From the NCBI GenBank assembly GCA_004359435.1, contig PTET01000002.1, positions 84,278 to 148,277 of the forward strand: a stretch of DNA of 64,000 nucleotides, written 5' to 3'. The position numbers and the translations under genes were made by a program. Positions within the stretch are counted from its first letter, which is position 1, and the number at the start of each line of letters is the position of its first letter. This document shows, piece by piece, positions 10,110-20,600 of this stretch. Under the pieces are notes generated by a model that saw only the letters and a program-made list of their open reading frames with translations, searched no databases and was not told the DNA's origin. This stretch comes from Flavobacteriaceae bacterium (GTDB taxonomy: Bacteria; Bacteroidota; Bacteroidia; Flavobacteriales; Weeksellaceae).

Positions 10110-10245
10110 TGCAAATAAGTTTTAAGTTAAAAGTACTTTGAAGTACAAAGCTAAATATATTTTCGAAACCAAAAAGAAAAATTGAAAAAATAATCACTAG
10201 AAGAAAAAAATGTCATTTTGAAAAGCCATGAAAATGAGTTAGATT

Positions 10246-12339
10246 GTGCGTTCAAAACCCACAAAAAGAAAAAACTTGAAAAACCCGATCACTCTATTTT
10301 TATTTATTTTGGCATCTTCTGTTTTTGCTCAGAAAGTCACTATCAAAGTTCCCAATGATATTTCATATGCTAAAGCACCAAATGACAATAAACCTATGGC
10401 CGGAGTAGCTATAAGGGATATCACAGCCAGTTGGAAAATGTCCATGGCTGGACATGCAGTGTTTTCTGGTCTTGGCATGGGAATACGTGATAGAATAAAA
10501 GTACGAGCTATTTATTTACAAGATGCTAATAACAAAGCCTTAGCACTGGTTCAACTGGATTTGGTAGGTGGAGATTTGTTATTGCATCATAGAGTTTCTG
10601 AAATGGTACAAAAAGCTACAGGATTAAAACCAGAACAAATTACACTACTTGGAACACATACCCATAAATCATTTGGTAATATCTGGGATAATGATCTTAT
10701 GAATATGAATGGAAAACAGAATGTAGCTGGTTTTGATGAAAAATTAAACTTGTTTGTGTGTAATAAAATTGCAGAAGCTATAATAGAGTCATATAATAAT
10801 AGAAAAATCGCAAAAATCGCAACAGGGAGTATAGAAATATATGGTCATTCATGGAATAGATCAATAGAATCTTACGCTGCAAATTATCCTGATAAAAAAA
10901 TAAACACCAAAGACAAAAACGAGCGTTATAAATCTATTAACCCCAATTTTAATATGATTCGCATAGATGCTTTAGATAAAGATGGAAAATATAAGCCACT
11001 AGCTACATTGTCTAATTTTGGAGCTCATGGCACTGCAGTTTCAGAAATCGGAGATCTATATAGTGGTGATTGGTTTGGAGTTACTCAACGTTATTTAGAT
11101 CATAAAATCAATGCAAATTATAACGCATCTTGGGAATCTATAAATGCCATAAGTGCTGGAATAGAAGGAGATACAGAACCCAATATGCCTTATAAAAAAA
11201 CTGGAGATATCTGGGGAACCAAGCAATTGGATTATGATGCGGTGGATAAGGTAGGAGAAGGAATCGGAAAAAAAGCTTTGGAACTTTTTTATCAATTAGA
11301 ATCTAAATTAAAATCCGATTATAACTTGTCTTGGAAAGCAAAGGAAGTAGATTTGCTTGAAGAAAGAACAATCAACAATGTCAAGTTAGGTAAGCCAATT
11401 ATGGGTTTGGCTTCAGCAGGAGGACCATATAGTAATTCTGGCGTGCCTATATTCAAAGGGCCTAGAAATCCTTTAACCAGAAGATGGATTTTTAACACCC
11501 CACTTCAAGGCAGAAAAATTCCAATAGGTTGGACATTTGGATTGTTTCAGAAACTTGTTTTAGGTCCAATTGCTCCTCATAAGGTAATGTTTCAAATCTA
11601 TCAAATTGATGACACTTACTTGATTCCTCTGCCTTGGGAAGTTACCGTTTTTTCGGGTATACAAATTCAAGAAGCTTTACAACCCCTACTCAATGTAAAT
11701 GAAATTAATAAAATACAAGTTTTAAGTGTAGCAAATGGAGTATTAACTTATGCTAGTTCACCAAAAGAATACAATGTTCAAGACTACAATGGAGGGCAGA
11801 ATTGGTTTGGAATAAACACCGTACCATACATTGTAGAACAATTAAAAGATTTAACTACTTTTAAGGAAAATACTGCTAAACTTCTGGATAAATGGGAATT
11901 TAACATTTCAAAACAAATATCTGATTTTAAATTAGATACAACAAATGTGAACACGAATTTCAAAAGAGATGCGGTAAAACAACCCATTTATTTTGAGGGC
12001 GAAACAACAAAAAATATAATTTATCAATCTGCTTTCCAATTTGAATGGAAAGACTTGGCCTTCGATAAAATAAATTGGAATGAGCCATTAATTGAGGTTC
12101 AAGAAAGTAATGATGGTGAATCTTGGAAAACAGTTGTAGATGATGATCAACCAATAACCGATCAGGGATATAAATTATACATAAGAATTTATGACAATAT
12201 AGAGACAAATGGTAAAAATGGTATGACATACAGAGCAGATTGGATAAACCCAAAACTTGAAAAAGGCAAAAAATATAGATTTGTGGTAAAATCAAGATAT
12301 GATATTCCTGAATTTTATTCAGACCCATTTGGGATTTAG
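10246..12339 (+). CDS. Neutral/alkaline non-lysosomal ceramidase family protein, secreted
   Basis: A 690-residue protein with a signal peptide (ITLFLFILASSVFAQ) and the neutral-ceramidase fold: an N-terminal GVAIRDITA region, the metal-site motif GTHTHKSFG (about residues 140-148; family form THTHSGP), SNFGAHGTAV for the next zinc ligand, and a C-terminal Ig-like domain. The usual Ser-Gly-Pro after THTH is replaced by Lys-Ser-Phe, so substrate use may differ. The enzyme would release fatty acid from ceramide-like lipids outside the cytoplasm. The start is uncertain: 10246 is GTG, and TTG at 10276 also precedes the signal peptide. The M19 peptidase gene follows after 47 bp, possibly in the same transcript. 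Base use is more AT-rich than its neighbours. Confidence 0.82.
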   Translation: MRSKPTKRKNLKNPITLFLFILASSVFAQKVTIKVPNDISYAKAPNDNKPMAGVAIRDITASWKMSMAGHAVFSGLGMGIRDRIKVRAIYLQDANNKALALVQLDLVGGDLLLHHRVSEMVQKATGLKPEQITLLGTHTHKSFGNIWDNDLMNMNGKQNVAGFDEKLNLFVCNKIAEAIIESYNNRKIAKIATGSIEIYGHSWNRSIESYAANYPDKKINTKDKNERYKSINPNFNMIRIDALDKDGKYKPLATLSNFGAHGTAVSEIGDLYSGDWFGVTQRYLDHKINANYNASWESINAISAGIEGDTEPNMPYKKTGDIWGTKQLDYDAVDKVGEGIGKKALELFYQLESKLKSDYNLSWKAKEVDLLEERTINNVKLGKPIMGLASAGGPYSNSGVPIFKGPRNPLTRRWIFNTPLQGRKIPIGWTFGLFQKLVLGPIAPHKVMFQIYQIDDTYLIPLPWEVTVFSGIQIQEALQPLLNVNEINKIQVLSVANGVLTYASSPKEYNVQDYNGGQNWFGINTVPYIVEQLKDLTTFKENTAKLLDKWEFNISKQISDFKLDTTNVNTNFKRDAVKQPIYFEGETTKNIIYQSAFQFEWKDLAFDKINWNEPLIEVQESNDGESWKTVVDDDQPITDQGYKLYIRIYDNIETNGKNGMTYRADWINPKLEKGKKYRFVVKSRYDIPEFYSDPFGI

Positions 12340-12386
12340 TTTGAAATCAAAATATCAAAACAGTACAAACCTTTAAAATCAACACT

Positions 12387-13577
12387 ATGAAAAAATATCA
12401 TCACCCAAAATATTTTCTGCTTATAATTTTCAGTTCCATAATTATGATAGGCTGCAGCTCCATAATTTTTGATAGACTCATTATGGGAACCACCATTGAC
12501 AAACCCTACAAAATTTCGGATGGGGCATTGGCGTTTCATCAGTCACTAGATTTTGTGGCAGATTTGCATTCTGATGCACTGATGTCTCAGCGAAATCTCA
12601 CCAAAGAATCAGACGTTGCACATGTAGATTTGCCCAGAATGAGAAAAGGAAATGCCGCTTTTCAGGTTTTTACCATTACCAGTTGCTCGCCACCCTTTCA
12701 ACTTTCCAGTGGAACAGGTCTTTCTTTTGATGCAAATAAAAGCAAATTTGTCAACCAAATGGGCGTTTACAGTTTTATGAATTTGGAAGGCCCACAGCTT
12801 TGGGGTAACATGTACAACAGATCTATCTGGCAAATGGACAAACTGGCAAAATACGCCAAGGAAGATCCGTATTTTCATCTGATCAAATCCAAAAAAGACT
12901 TTTTGGAACTGATTGAACTAAGAAGCAAAGACAAGCGCCACATAGGTGGAATTTTGGGCATAGAGGGCATACACAACCTCAAAGGGGATATTAAAAATCT
13001 GGAAACTTTTTACCAAAAAGGGGTAAGAAGCATAGGTTTTGCCCATTTTTTTGACAATATGTATGCCGGTTCTCGCCATGGAAAAGACAAATATGGACTC
13101 ACAGAAAAGGGAAGAGAGGTTCTCAAAAGAATGGATGAACTCGGCATTATTGCAGATTTGTCCCACGATTCTGAAAAAACCATTGAAGATGTTTTAAAAT
13201 ATGGAAAAAACCCACCCATCATCACCCATGGTGGATCGAGGGGAGTAGAGGATACACCCAGAAATTTCACAGATGCCCAGCTCAAAGCAGTGGCACAAAA
13301 AGGAGGAATCATCGGGGTGATGTTTTTTGATTCCACAGACAGACATGCCATTACGGTGGACAAAATCGTTCAAAATATCTTGTACATCAGAAATTTGGTG
13401 GGATCCCAGCACATTGCTTTGGGTTCCGATTATGATGGAGGAACCATTACGCCTTTTGATATTTCGGGTCTGGGAATTCTTACAGAAGCCCTTCTAAATG
13501 CAGGAATACCCAAAGAGGAAATCAAAGGAATCATGGGGGAGAACTACAAGAATTTTTTGTTGAAGTATTTGAAATAG
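12387..13577 (+). CDS. Membrane dipeptidase (peptidase M19), lipoprotein
   Basis: A 396-residue renal-dipeptidase-like metallopeptidase. The N-terminus MKKYHHPKYFLLIIFSSIIMIGC carries a lipobox (MIGC), so it is predicted to be lipid-anchored. Zinc-site motifs are seen: VADLHSDAL (His-x-Asp), GIEGIHNL for the bridging Glu, ITHGGSRGVEDTPRN for the His ligands, and IALGSDYDGG near the C-terminus. M19 enzymes cleave dipeptides, including some D-amino-acid dipeptides, and some beta-lactams. It lies 47 bp after the ceramidase gene and ends at a strong bidirectional terminator. Length and motifs are complete. Confidence 0.9.
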   Translation: MKKYHHPKYFLLIIFSSIIMIGCSSIIFDRLIMGTTIDKPYKISDGALAFHQSLDFVADLHSDALMSQRNLTKESDVAHVDLPRMRKGNAAFQVFTITSCSPPFQLSSGTGLSFDANKSKFVNQMGVYSFMNLEGPQLWGNMYNRSIWQMDKLAKYAKEDPYFHLIKSKKDFLELIELRSKDKRHIGGILGIEGIHNLKGDIKNLETFYQKGVRSIGFAHFFDNMYAGSRHGKDKYGLTEKGREVLKRMDELGIIADLSHDSEKTIEDVLKYGKNPPIITHGGSRGVEDTPRNFTDAQLKAVAQKGGIIGVMFFDSTDRHAITVDKIVQNILYIRNLVGSQHIALGSDYDGGTITPFDISGLGILTEALLNAGIPKEEIKGIMGENYKNFLLKYLK

Positions 13578-13639
13578 GAAATAAATTCTCAAATCAATAG
13601 GGTGATCAAAATTCTATTTTACATCCTTTTGTGACACTA

Positions 13640-13675
13640 AAAAAGCCTTTGTTCACTAATAACAAAGGCTTTTTG
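13640..13675. terminator. Bidirectional intrinsic terminator
   Basis: AAAAGCCTTTGTT / AACAAAGGCTTTT with a 7-base loop and T-runs on both strands, between the convergent M19 and fucosidase genes. Confidence 0.88.
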
Positions 13676-13704
13676 CATTCAATTTTAAAATAAGAGAGAA
13701 GCTC

Positions 13705-15219
13705 TTATTGAACAATTCTTATCGCTCCGTAGTTGACTTCGGTTTTTCTGTCCACAAGTTCAGCTGGAACATCAATTTGGTATCCACCATCTACTTTTTT
13801 GGCAGTAAGGGTTTTGTTTTTTCCTACCAATTCAATCTTGGTGTTGGGTCCAAAATTGATCTTTTGTCTGATGATTACAGAACTTTGGTTTTTGGGGTAA
13901 AACACATAAATAGAACCATCTTTGGCTTTGGTGTAGTATTCTTCATCCTTGATTTTTGTATTGAAACCATCCATGATGGTACTTCCATAGACTCCATCAC
14001 CATAAATTTTCAGCCATTTTCCCGTTGGAATGAGTGCGTCTTTTACTTGTTGTGCAATTGAACCATCTTTTTTGGGAGCCCACATCAAAGTGAGATTTCC
14101 CCCCAATTCAACCTGATCCAACAAAATTTTGACAATTCCTGTACCATCTTTCCAAACGGGATCTTGCTCAGAGTATGCTACACAACATCTTTGCACCTGA
14201 TCTACCTTGTCAAAAGGAAGGAGAGGTACCCCTGAATGAAATTCCGTTGTGTTCCAGTCGTGGTGGGCATCAATGTCACTGGCTCTGTCATTGACCATCA
14301 CCCCTTCTGGATTGTGAATCTTGGCAAAATTGTAATAATCCGCCATCCACTGGTTCATTTTTAAATATTGCTCGTTTCCACCGATGTCCAAATACCAGAA
14401 TGAGGGTTTGTACTCATTCATCAGTTCATATAGTTGAGGTTTTAAAATTTGAGAAGCGAAATCTTTGATGGTGTCGCTTTGTCCTGTGTATGGAACAGGT
14501 TCTTTTGTGAAGGCGTTTCTGGGTTTGTGTTTATAAGAAAAGGCAGCATAACCCATTTGTCTACTTACAAAAGTCACCTCTTTGGATTTAGAAGGTTTTC
14601 TCATCATGGCTTTTGGAGTCGCAGGATTGTACCATTCTGGAACGGTAAAATACAATCCATTGATCAAATCTGTTTTTTCCGCCTCAATCCAAGTTTCTTT
14701 CAAGAAATCCCTGTGCGGATTCATATCTACGGTATTTCTCCCTGTGGTTTTGGTATCCCAGTTGCAGATTCCATCGTGGTGTTTGGCTGGATACGCAAAG
14801 TATTTGGCACCTGAGGCCACCACCAAATCTACAATTTCTTTTGCATCGTATTTGTCTGGTTTCCACATAGGGATAAAATCGTCATAGACAAAATCTTTAC
14901 CGTAGGTTTCTTTGTGATGTTTTCTCAGCCTATAGTGGAAGGGAGATCTGTCCATATAGTAGGGATACCAAACCGCATAACCAAAAAAGGGATTCAGTTT
15001 TGTGGCAGCAGTATCGTTGTAAGCGGGAACAGAATATACTCCATGGTGAAGCATAATTCCAAACTTGGACTCGTTCCACCAAGGGGCTACGGGATGTTTG
15101 TCAAGAGTTTCTTTGTCTGCGGTGTAATGTTCTGGCTCAGCAGTTGGGCTATTTTGGGCAAGCATGTTTCCGCAAAATAGCATCAGGGAAATTCCCAAAA
15201 GGCATAGTTTTTTTTTCAT
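13705..15219 (-). CDS. Alpha-L-fucosidase (GH29), secreted
   Basis: A 504-residue secreted glycoside hydrolase with signal peptide MKKKLCLLGISLMLFCGNMLAQ. GH29 landmarks: WWNESKFGIMLHHGVYSVP near the start, KHHDGICNWD for the substrate-binding His-His pair, and WYLDIGG for the region of the nucleophile Asp. It removes terminal alpha-L-fucose from glycans by a retaining mechanism. A short C-terminal beta-domain follows the barrel. The next gene leftward is the convergent M19 peptidase; upstream lies a small membrane-protein gene. No dedicated SusC/SusD pair is present in the window, so it is not an obvious polysaccharide-utilisation locus. The gene looks intact. Confidence 0.9.
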   Translation of the reverse strand: MKKKLCLLGISLMLFCGNMLAQNSPTAEPEHYTADKETLDKHPVAPWWNESKFGIMLHHGVYSVPAYNDTAATKLNPFFGYAVWYPYYMDRSPFHYRLRKHHKETYGKDFVYDDFIPMWKPDKYDAKEIVDLVVASGAKYFAYPAKHHDGICNWDTKTTGRNTVDMNPHRDFLKETWIEAEKTDLINGLYFTVPEWYNPATPKAMMRKPSKSKEVTFVSRQMGYAAFSYKHKPRNAFTKEPVPYTGQSDTIKDFASQILKPQLYELMNEYKPSFWYLDIGGNEQYLKMNQWMADYYNFAKIHNPEGVMVNDRASDIDAHHDWNTTEFHSGVPLLPFDKVDQVQRCCVAYSEQDPVWKDGTGIVKILLDQVELGGNLTLMWAPKKDGSIAQQVKDALIPTGKWLKIYGDGVYGSTIMDGFNTKIKDEEYYTKAKDGSIYVFYPKNQSSVIIRQKINFGPNTKIELVGKNKTLTAKKVDGGYQIDVPAELVDRKTEVNYGAIRIVQ

Positions 15220-15291
15220 TTTGATAGTGTGTTTGATTTTAAAATTGGATTAATGTATAATATTTGAATTTTGAAGGTGAATGAAGATTTT

Positions 15292-15681
15292 TTATACAAA
15301 ATTTTTGGCGAGAGTTTTCATCTGAAATAAACCGAAAATTACGCACCAAAGGTTGATGATTACGTTTAGAATTCCATCTGGAAAACCTACACAGTACATG
15401 CCGTTTTGGATGTTGAAGGCAAAATCTACAAGTCCCAAAAATACCATCGCACCTGAGGCGATTAGGGTGTAAAAAGTCCATTTCGAGTTGTGTCTGTTGA
15501 AAAAGGCCAAAAACAGGGTAAGGGCCAAAAATCCGTCGGGTAAAGGAAAGCTGTGTTCGAATTTGGTGTAATAGGGGGGATATTTCGGATTTTCAAACCC
15601 AACGGTGAAAAACAAAATCCAGAAAAGCAGAATAAAAATGGCTGTTCCCAGTTGAAATTTGGAAATTGTAAGTGCATTCAT
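15292..15681 (-). CDS. Small four-helix membrane protein, unknown
   Basis: A 129-residue protein with about four hydrophobic segments (FQLGTAIFILLFWILFFTVGF; FLALTLFLAFF; FYTLIASGAMVFLGLVDFAF; ILNVIINLWCVIFGLF). It probably sits in the inner membrane. I do not recognise the family. It lies just downstream of the SDR gene and upstream of the fucosidase gene on the same strand, 31 bp from the SDR stop, so co-transcription with the SDR is plausible. Nothing in it suggests an enzyme active site. Confidence 0.6.
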   Translation of the reverse strand: MNALTISKFQLGTAIFILLFWILFFTVGFENPKYPPYYTKFEHSFPLPDGFLALTLFLAFFNRHNSKWTFYTLIASGAMVFLGLVDFAFNIQNGMYCVGFPDGILNVIINLWCVIFGLFQMKTLAKNFV

Positions 15682-15712
15682 GTTTTTTGTGGTTTTGGTT
15701 TATTTGGTCAAT

Positions 15713-16609
15713 CTACTTTTTGGATTGCACTTTTTTGATGACTTGGTTCATGTAAAAAGTCACCACCCCTGGGATAAATCTTCTGGCTAAAAGGGTGAAT
15801 TTTCCGTCCATTCCAGGGATAATCATGAATTTGTTGTTGTCCAAATTTTTGATGGCTTCACGGGCTACATATTCTGGTTTTACAAGTTTTACACTTCCCG
15901 CAATGGCATTTGTTTCTTCTGGTTTGTGTAGATTTTCTGCCTCATATCCGGGAGTATCTGTATCAGGTGGACAAAGCACTTTTACGTTGATGTTGTATTT
16001 TTTGAGCTCGAAACGAAGAGATTCAGTAAAACCGATAAGTCCAAATTTGGTCATGCAGTAATCCGTATAACCAAAAACAGGCATAAACCCAGCGATAGAG
16101 GAGGTATTTATGAGCACAGATTTGGGTTTTTGTTTCATAAAGGGAACAATGGCATAACAGGAATTCCAAGTTCCATAAAGGTTGGTTTTTATGGTTTTGT
16201 CAAAAATTTCTGGGGTGATGTTTTCGAAGTGATCAGGCTGTGCAATTCCCACACAGTTGATCATATAATCTGGAATGTCAACTTTTTGTACTGCAGTTTC
16301 ATAGGTAGATTTTACAGCCGCAAAATCGGACAAATCCACAGAAAAAATTTCAATAATCTGGTCACTGGACTTTCTGTGTTTTTCCAAAAGTTGTTTTGCT
16401 TCTTCCAGTTTAGAAAGTGTTCTGGCAAATATGGCAATGTTGCAGTTTTTCTCTGTGAGTTCTTTGGCAATGGCAAGGCCAATTCCCATAGAACCACCGG
16501 TGATAAAAGCAGTTTTGAGTGTAGATGTTTCCAAGGTTTTTTGAATTTTGGGGTTGAATAAGTGATATGTTTCTAAACAAAAAGTAAAGCAATATACAAA
16601 ATAATCCAA
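15713..16609 (-). CDS. SDR oxidoreductase, likely 3-ketodihydrosphingosine reductase
   Basis: A short-chain dehydrogenase with the NAD(P) motif TGGSMGIG, NCVGIAQ, a catalytic Ser in NTSSIAGF and YxxxK as YTDYCMTK. The stretch LCPPDTDTPGYEAENLHKPEET closely resembles eukaryotic KDSR/Tsc10 (PPDTDTPGFAEEN) and the bacterial counterparts that reduce 3-ketosphinganine to sphinganine. A hydrophobic C-terminal tail (RRFIPGVVTFYMNQVI) could tether it to the membrane, as in KDSR. The ORF start at 16609 gives an unusual 30-residue extension; the true start is probably a TTG just before ETSTLKTAFITGG. The role in sphingolipid synthesis is inferred from the motif and from the ceramidase gene 3 kb away. 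Confidence 0.75.
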   Translation of the reverse strand: MDYFVYCFTFCLETYHLFNPKIQKTLETSTLKTAFITGGSMGIGLAIAKELTEKNCNIAIFARTLSKLEEAKQLLEKHRKSSDQIIEIFSVDLSDFAAVKSTYETAVQKVDIPDYMINCVGIAQPDHFENITPEIFDKTIKTNLYGTWNSCYAIVPFMKQKPKSVLINTSSIAGFMPVFGYTDYCMTKFGLIGFTESLRFELKKYNINVKVLCPPDTDTPGYEAENLHKPEETNAIAGSVKLVKPEYVAREAIKNLDNNKFMIIPGMDGKFTLLARRFIPGVVTFYMNQVIKKVQSKK

Positions 16610-16672
16610 AACATAAGGGTCTGATTTTCTTCTCTAACGAAGGAATTAAACAAAACCCATGGTTTAATTTTC

Positions 16673-16680
16673 TATCTTTG
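16673..16680 (+). promoter_or_regulatory. Possible -7 element for the Ig/TonB-like gene
   Basis: TATCTTTG fits the Bacteroidota -7 consensus TAnnTTTG and lies 34 bp before the ATG at 16715. I see no good TTTG at the expected -33 spacing, so this is weak. Confidence 0.35.
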
Positions 16681-16714
16681 ATTCTATCCTAATTCAATTT
16701 TATAAATTCCATAT

Positions 16715-17497
16715 ATGAAAAATAGATTTTTGATATTGACATCTTTCATTTTGATTCAAACTTTCTCTAGCAGTTTTTGGATAGAAAATCCTTTAAACCA
16801 AACGATTTTCCATAATTCCTTTGACGTATCAAATAAAAAACCACAGATAATTACCCAGCCTGTGGGTGGAACTTTTGAAGAAGGAAGTTCTTTTACCCTA
16901 AAAGTGGAAGCAATTGGCAAAGATTTGGGCTATCAGTGGTATAGAAACAATCAGGCTATTGGTGGTGCCAATTCTTCAACATATAAAGCAACAGAAGAAG
17001 GTACTTATTTTGTAAATGTGTTTAATAGTAAGAGAAACAAAAAGCTAGAAATTAAAAGCAAAGTTGTTATTTTAACAAAAACATCAACACCTATAACGTT
17101 TACAAAACCAGTGTATAGCTCTAAAATTCAGACAAATAATTCAGATGTTAATCAGGGTAATTATGGAACCACAGTACCAGGTCCATCATTTGGTACGGGT
17201 GACAGAAAATTGATCTCTTGGCCTCCAGGTGCAGATTCACACTATGATATGACAATAGAAATAGACGCTAACAAATTACAAGAATGTACTCAAATAGAAG
17301 GATTTAGCAGTGGAAATGTGAGAGTGAATTATTGGGTAGATGAAAAAGGCAACGTGATTAAAGTTGCAATTAATGCTTCGAAAACAACTACAACAAATCC
17401 TTGCTTAAGAAAACATGCTTTTGATGCTGTTAAAAGATATGTAAAAGCAGAACCAGGGATACCAGAAGATAAATCTTACTATGATTTTAAGTTTTAG
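16715..17497 (+). CDS. Secreted Ig-like protein with TonB C-terminal-like domain
   Basis: 260 residues. The N-terminus MKNRFLILTSFILIQTFSSS is a signal sequence. About residues 45-120 form an Ig-like domain (ITQPVGGTF...YQWYRNNQAIGG...GTYFVNVFN), the same type as in the giant protein downstream. After a linker, the last 65 residues (GNVRVNYWVDEKGNVIKVAINAS to a terminal YYDFKF) match the TonB C-terminal fold as found in Bacteroidota energy-transducer-like proteins. There is no proline-rich spacer and the N-terminal helix looks cleavable, so this is not a normal TonB. It may be exported and bind an envelope partner by its TonB-like domain. It precedes the Ig-repeat T9SS protein by about 120 bp on the same strand. 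Confidence 0.7.
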   Translation: MKNRFLILTSFILIQTFSSSFWIENPLNQTIFHNSFDVSNKKPQIITQPVGGTFEEGSSFTLKVEAIGKDLGYQWYRNNQAIGGANSSTYKATEEGTYFVNVFNSKRNKKLEIKSKVVILTKTSTPITFTKPVYSSKIQTNNSDVNQGNYGTTVPGPSFGTGDRKLISWPPGADSHYDMTIEIDANKLQECTQIEGFSSGNVRVNYWVDEKGNVIKVAINASKTTTTNPCLRKHAFDAVKRYVKAEPGIPEDKSYYDFKF

Positions 17498-17618
17498 TGG
17501 GTCGGGGTTATTATTTTATTCCAGTATAAATTAGTGTATTATACTTGTTAAAGTTCTTGCTTTAAGCAAGGGAGAATATTAATTTTTGTAGGTTTGGGGC
17601 ACATTTAAGTCTTTGTAT

Positions 17619-20600
17619 ATGAACCAAATCTCTACTACTAGTATTCTAGGTTTTTTTAGAATTTCTTTGTTTGGCCTTTTACTTTTTAGCTCTTCATTTG
17701 TAAGGGCAAAATCACCACTTCCCATTTTAGAAAAAACAGAAATTCCTTCTGGAATAGAGAAAAACGATGCCGTTTTGGCAAATCCAGTGATTTCTACCCA
17801 GCCTATGGGAGGGGAAATCTGCAATGGAAGTTCCCATACGCTAAGCGTTGGAGTTACTGGAACGGGAGTATGGTACCAATGGTACAAAGATGGAATTGCC
17901 ATTGCGGGAGCAACCAAGTCAACTTATACAACAAAAGAAACTGGAAAATACCTAGTGAAAGTGTACTACGGTGGATTTTTGGGTCTTTTTGCTACAGAAA
18001 TGGTGAGCCAAACTGCAGAGGTGAGATTGGGTGAGTCTGCGAAAATCGTGAGTTTCCCCACTTCACTTCAAATTTGTACATCGGGAACCAGCACTCCACT
18101 TACTGTTGTTGCCACTGGGAAAGACCTCAAATACAGATGGTTCAAAGATGGAGTTTTGATTCCCCAAGCGGTTTCGAATTCCTATACTCCTCAAACAGCT
18201 GGAAACTATTCTGTTTCTATTGGGGCAAGCTGTGGAACAGAAGTAACTGCCTCTGCTCAAGTAACTGAAAACTGTGATACCAAAATTGTTGCTCAGCCTC
18301 AAAATACTTATTTGTGTGCAGGGCAAACGGCAACACTTAGTGTGCAAGCTACCGGGAACAATCTAAAGTATCAATGGTACAGTGATACAAATAAACTCAT
18401 TGTAGGTGAGAATTCATCGTCCTATACAACAAATACGCCAGGTAAATATATTGTTACAGTCAATGATGGAACAAAAACCATTACTTCAAATGTGGCGGAT
18501 GTCACTTTGAATTCAGGAGTTCAGATTACCAGTCAACCAGTTTCAAGTATTTTGGTTTCTGGCAAAACTTCTATTGGAGTTCAAGCCAATGGAAGCAATT
18601 TAAAATATCAATGGTTAAAAGAAGGTCTAGAAATTCCTGGGGCAACTTCAAACGTATTTACGGCAACCTCAACTGGCAATTATAGCGTTAAGGTAAGTGG
18701 AGATTGCGGTAGTGTTACTTCTGATGTCGCAATGGTTTCAAATACGATTGTAATCTCCAAACAGCCAGTAGGAGGAAAGGTCTGTGAATTAAATCAATTT
18801 GGAAAAAACCACTATTTGAATATAGAAGTAATTGGTAACTATAACGGGATAAAGTGGTTTAGGGATCAAACTGAAATTCCAGATTCAAATCAGAAGGCAA
18901 TTAATACAAATTTACCAGGAACATATTATGCTAAGGTATATTTCGGTGGATTTCTAGGTTTGTTTCAGTCTGAGATAATTTCTGAGAAAGCAGTTGTTGA
19001 AAAAAATATAGGTACTACTATAACGAAACAACCTGTTTCAATTGAAATGTGTGATCTTGATTCAGAATTCAAAGTAGAAACACAGGGTTCGAATGTTACC
19101 TATCAATGGTATGAAGTAATCATCATAGATTGGCCATACAGCGAAACGAATGTCCTAATACCTGGAGCTACAAAATCCACATATAAACCTACAAAAACTG
19201 GAACATATTTTGTGGAGGTAAAGGGAGATTGTAATTTGAACTCTTTTAATAGATCTAATCGTGTTAAAGCAGTTTTTGGAAGAATCCCCTCTGTAGAAAA
19301 AAAGATTACTGGAGCTCAGCCTGATGGAATTTTTTATACAAATTTCAAAATTTATGTTCCTCAGATAGCACAAGCTGTGGATAATTGGTCAAGTTATAAT
19401 TATAAAAGTCAATGGTATTTTAATGATGAACCTATTTTGGGGGCAACTCAGCACGATTATACTCCATTAAACGAGGGGAGATACAAGGTTGTAACTACTG
19501 GTGAATGTGGTATTTCGACTACTTCCGAAGAGGTTTTTGTTCAGAAATACAAAGTCAAGATAATCACTCAACCCAAATCGAGTTTCAATTGCGATGGTTC
19601 ACCTGAAACTTTAACAGTAGAAGCAAAAGGATATTCATTATGGTATCAATGGTTATATAAACCCAGAGTTGATGCAACTTTTGAATTCATTGATAGATCT
19701 AATTATAACGGTTCTGAACCTAATAAATATGTAGCTACAAAACCAGGATTTTATAGTGTATTGGTTTACGCAGGATTAGAAGGAGGGATAGTGCAGTCTG
19801 ATGTAGTAGAGGTAGGAATAAAGCCAACTTTGGATTATTCCCAAACTCCGAAAGTAATTTTAAGTGAATCTGAAGGTATACTTGGATACGAATATACCCC
19901 AATTACAAATGGACCTATTTCTTCATTCAAAATGATCCCAGATCTAAGTAGTAAAGGAGTTATTTTGGACCCAATAAAAGGTACATTAACATACCAGAAA
20001 GAAGCCGTAGGAGAACCCTTCGTTATTGAGGCAACTAACTCTTGTGGACAGATAGTTTACAATAATCCGAATTGTGAAAAGCCTGAAATAACAAGCCAAC
20101 CTCAATCTACTTTTTTTATGGGTGATTCTGAAACTTGTTTATTCTACAATCAGAGTTTTAAGGTAGCTGCCAAAAACGCAAGTGCTTTTCAATGGTATAA
20201 AGGTGATAAATTAATCCCAGGTGCTACAAAAAGTGAATATGAGATATCAGAACCGGGAAGTTATTCTGTTAAAGTGATAGGGACTTGTGGGCAAGTTATA
20301 AGTTCTCAGGTTGTTAATGCAGAGGCTTTTAAAGAAGAGGTTGTAGATATTCGATATGATTTCGATAACCCAACAACATTGACTCAGAGTTTAGCAACTT
20401 TTAAGCCAATAACTGATCAGCAATATTATTTTTATGGTGAGGGCAATATTTATAGTAATAATTTTTGGGGTAAATATATAGACGTTGAAGGAGCGTCTTT
20501 GAAAGCAGATGGTACAATTACTCTTGATTTGACAAAAACTACAATAGCAAAATTTAAAAATACTCCCTTTAATATTTATATACTTGGTGGTTGTCCATTA

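Noticed and set aside
17556-17570. CTTGCTT-T-AAGCAAG inverted repeat upstream of the Ig-repeat gene
   Set aside because: No T-run and only a one-base centre; too short to support a terminator or an operator.
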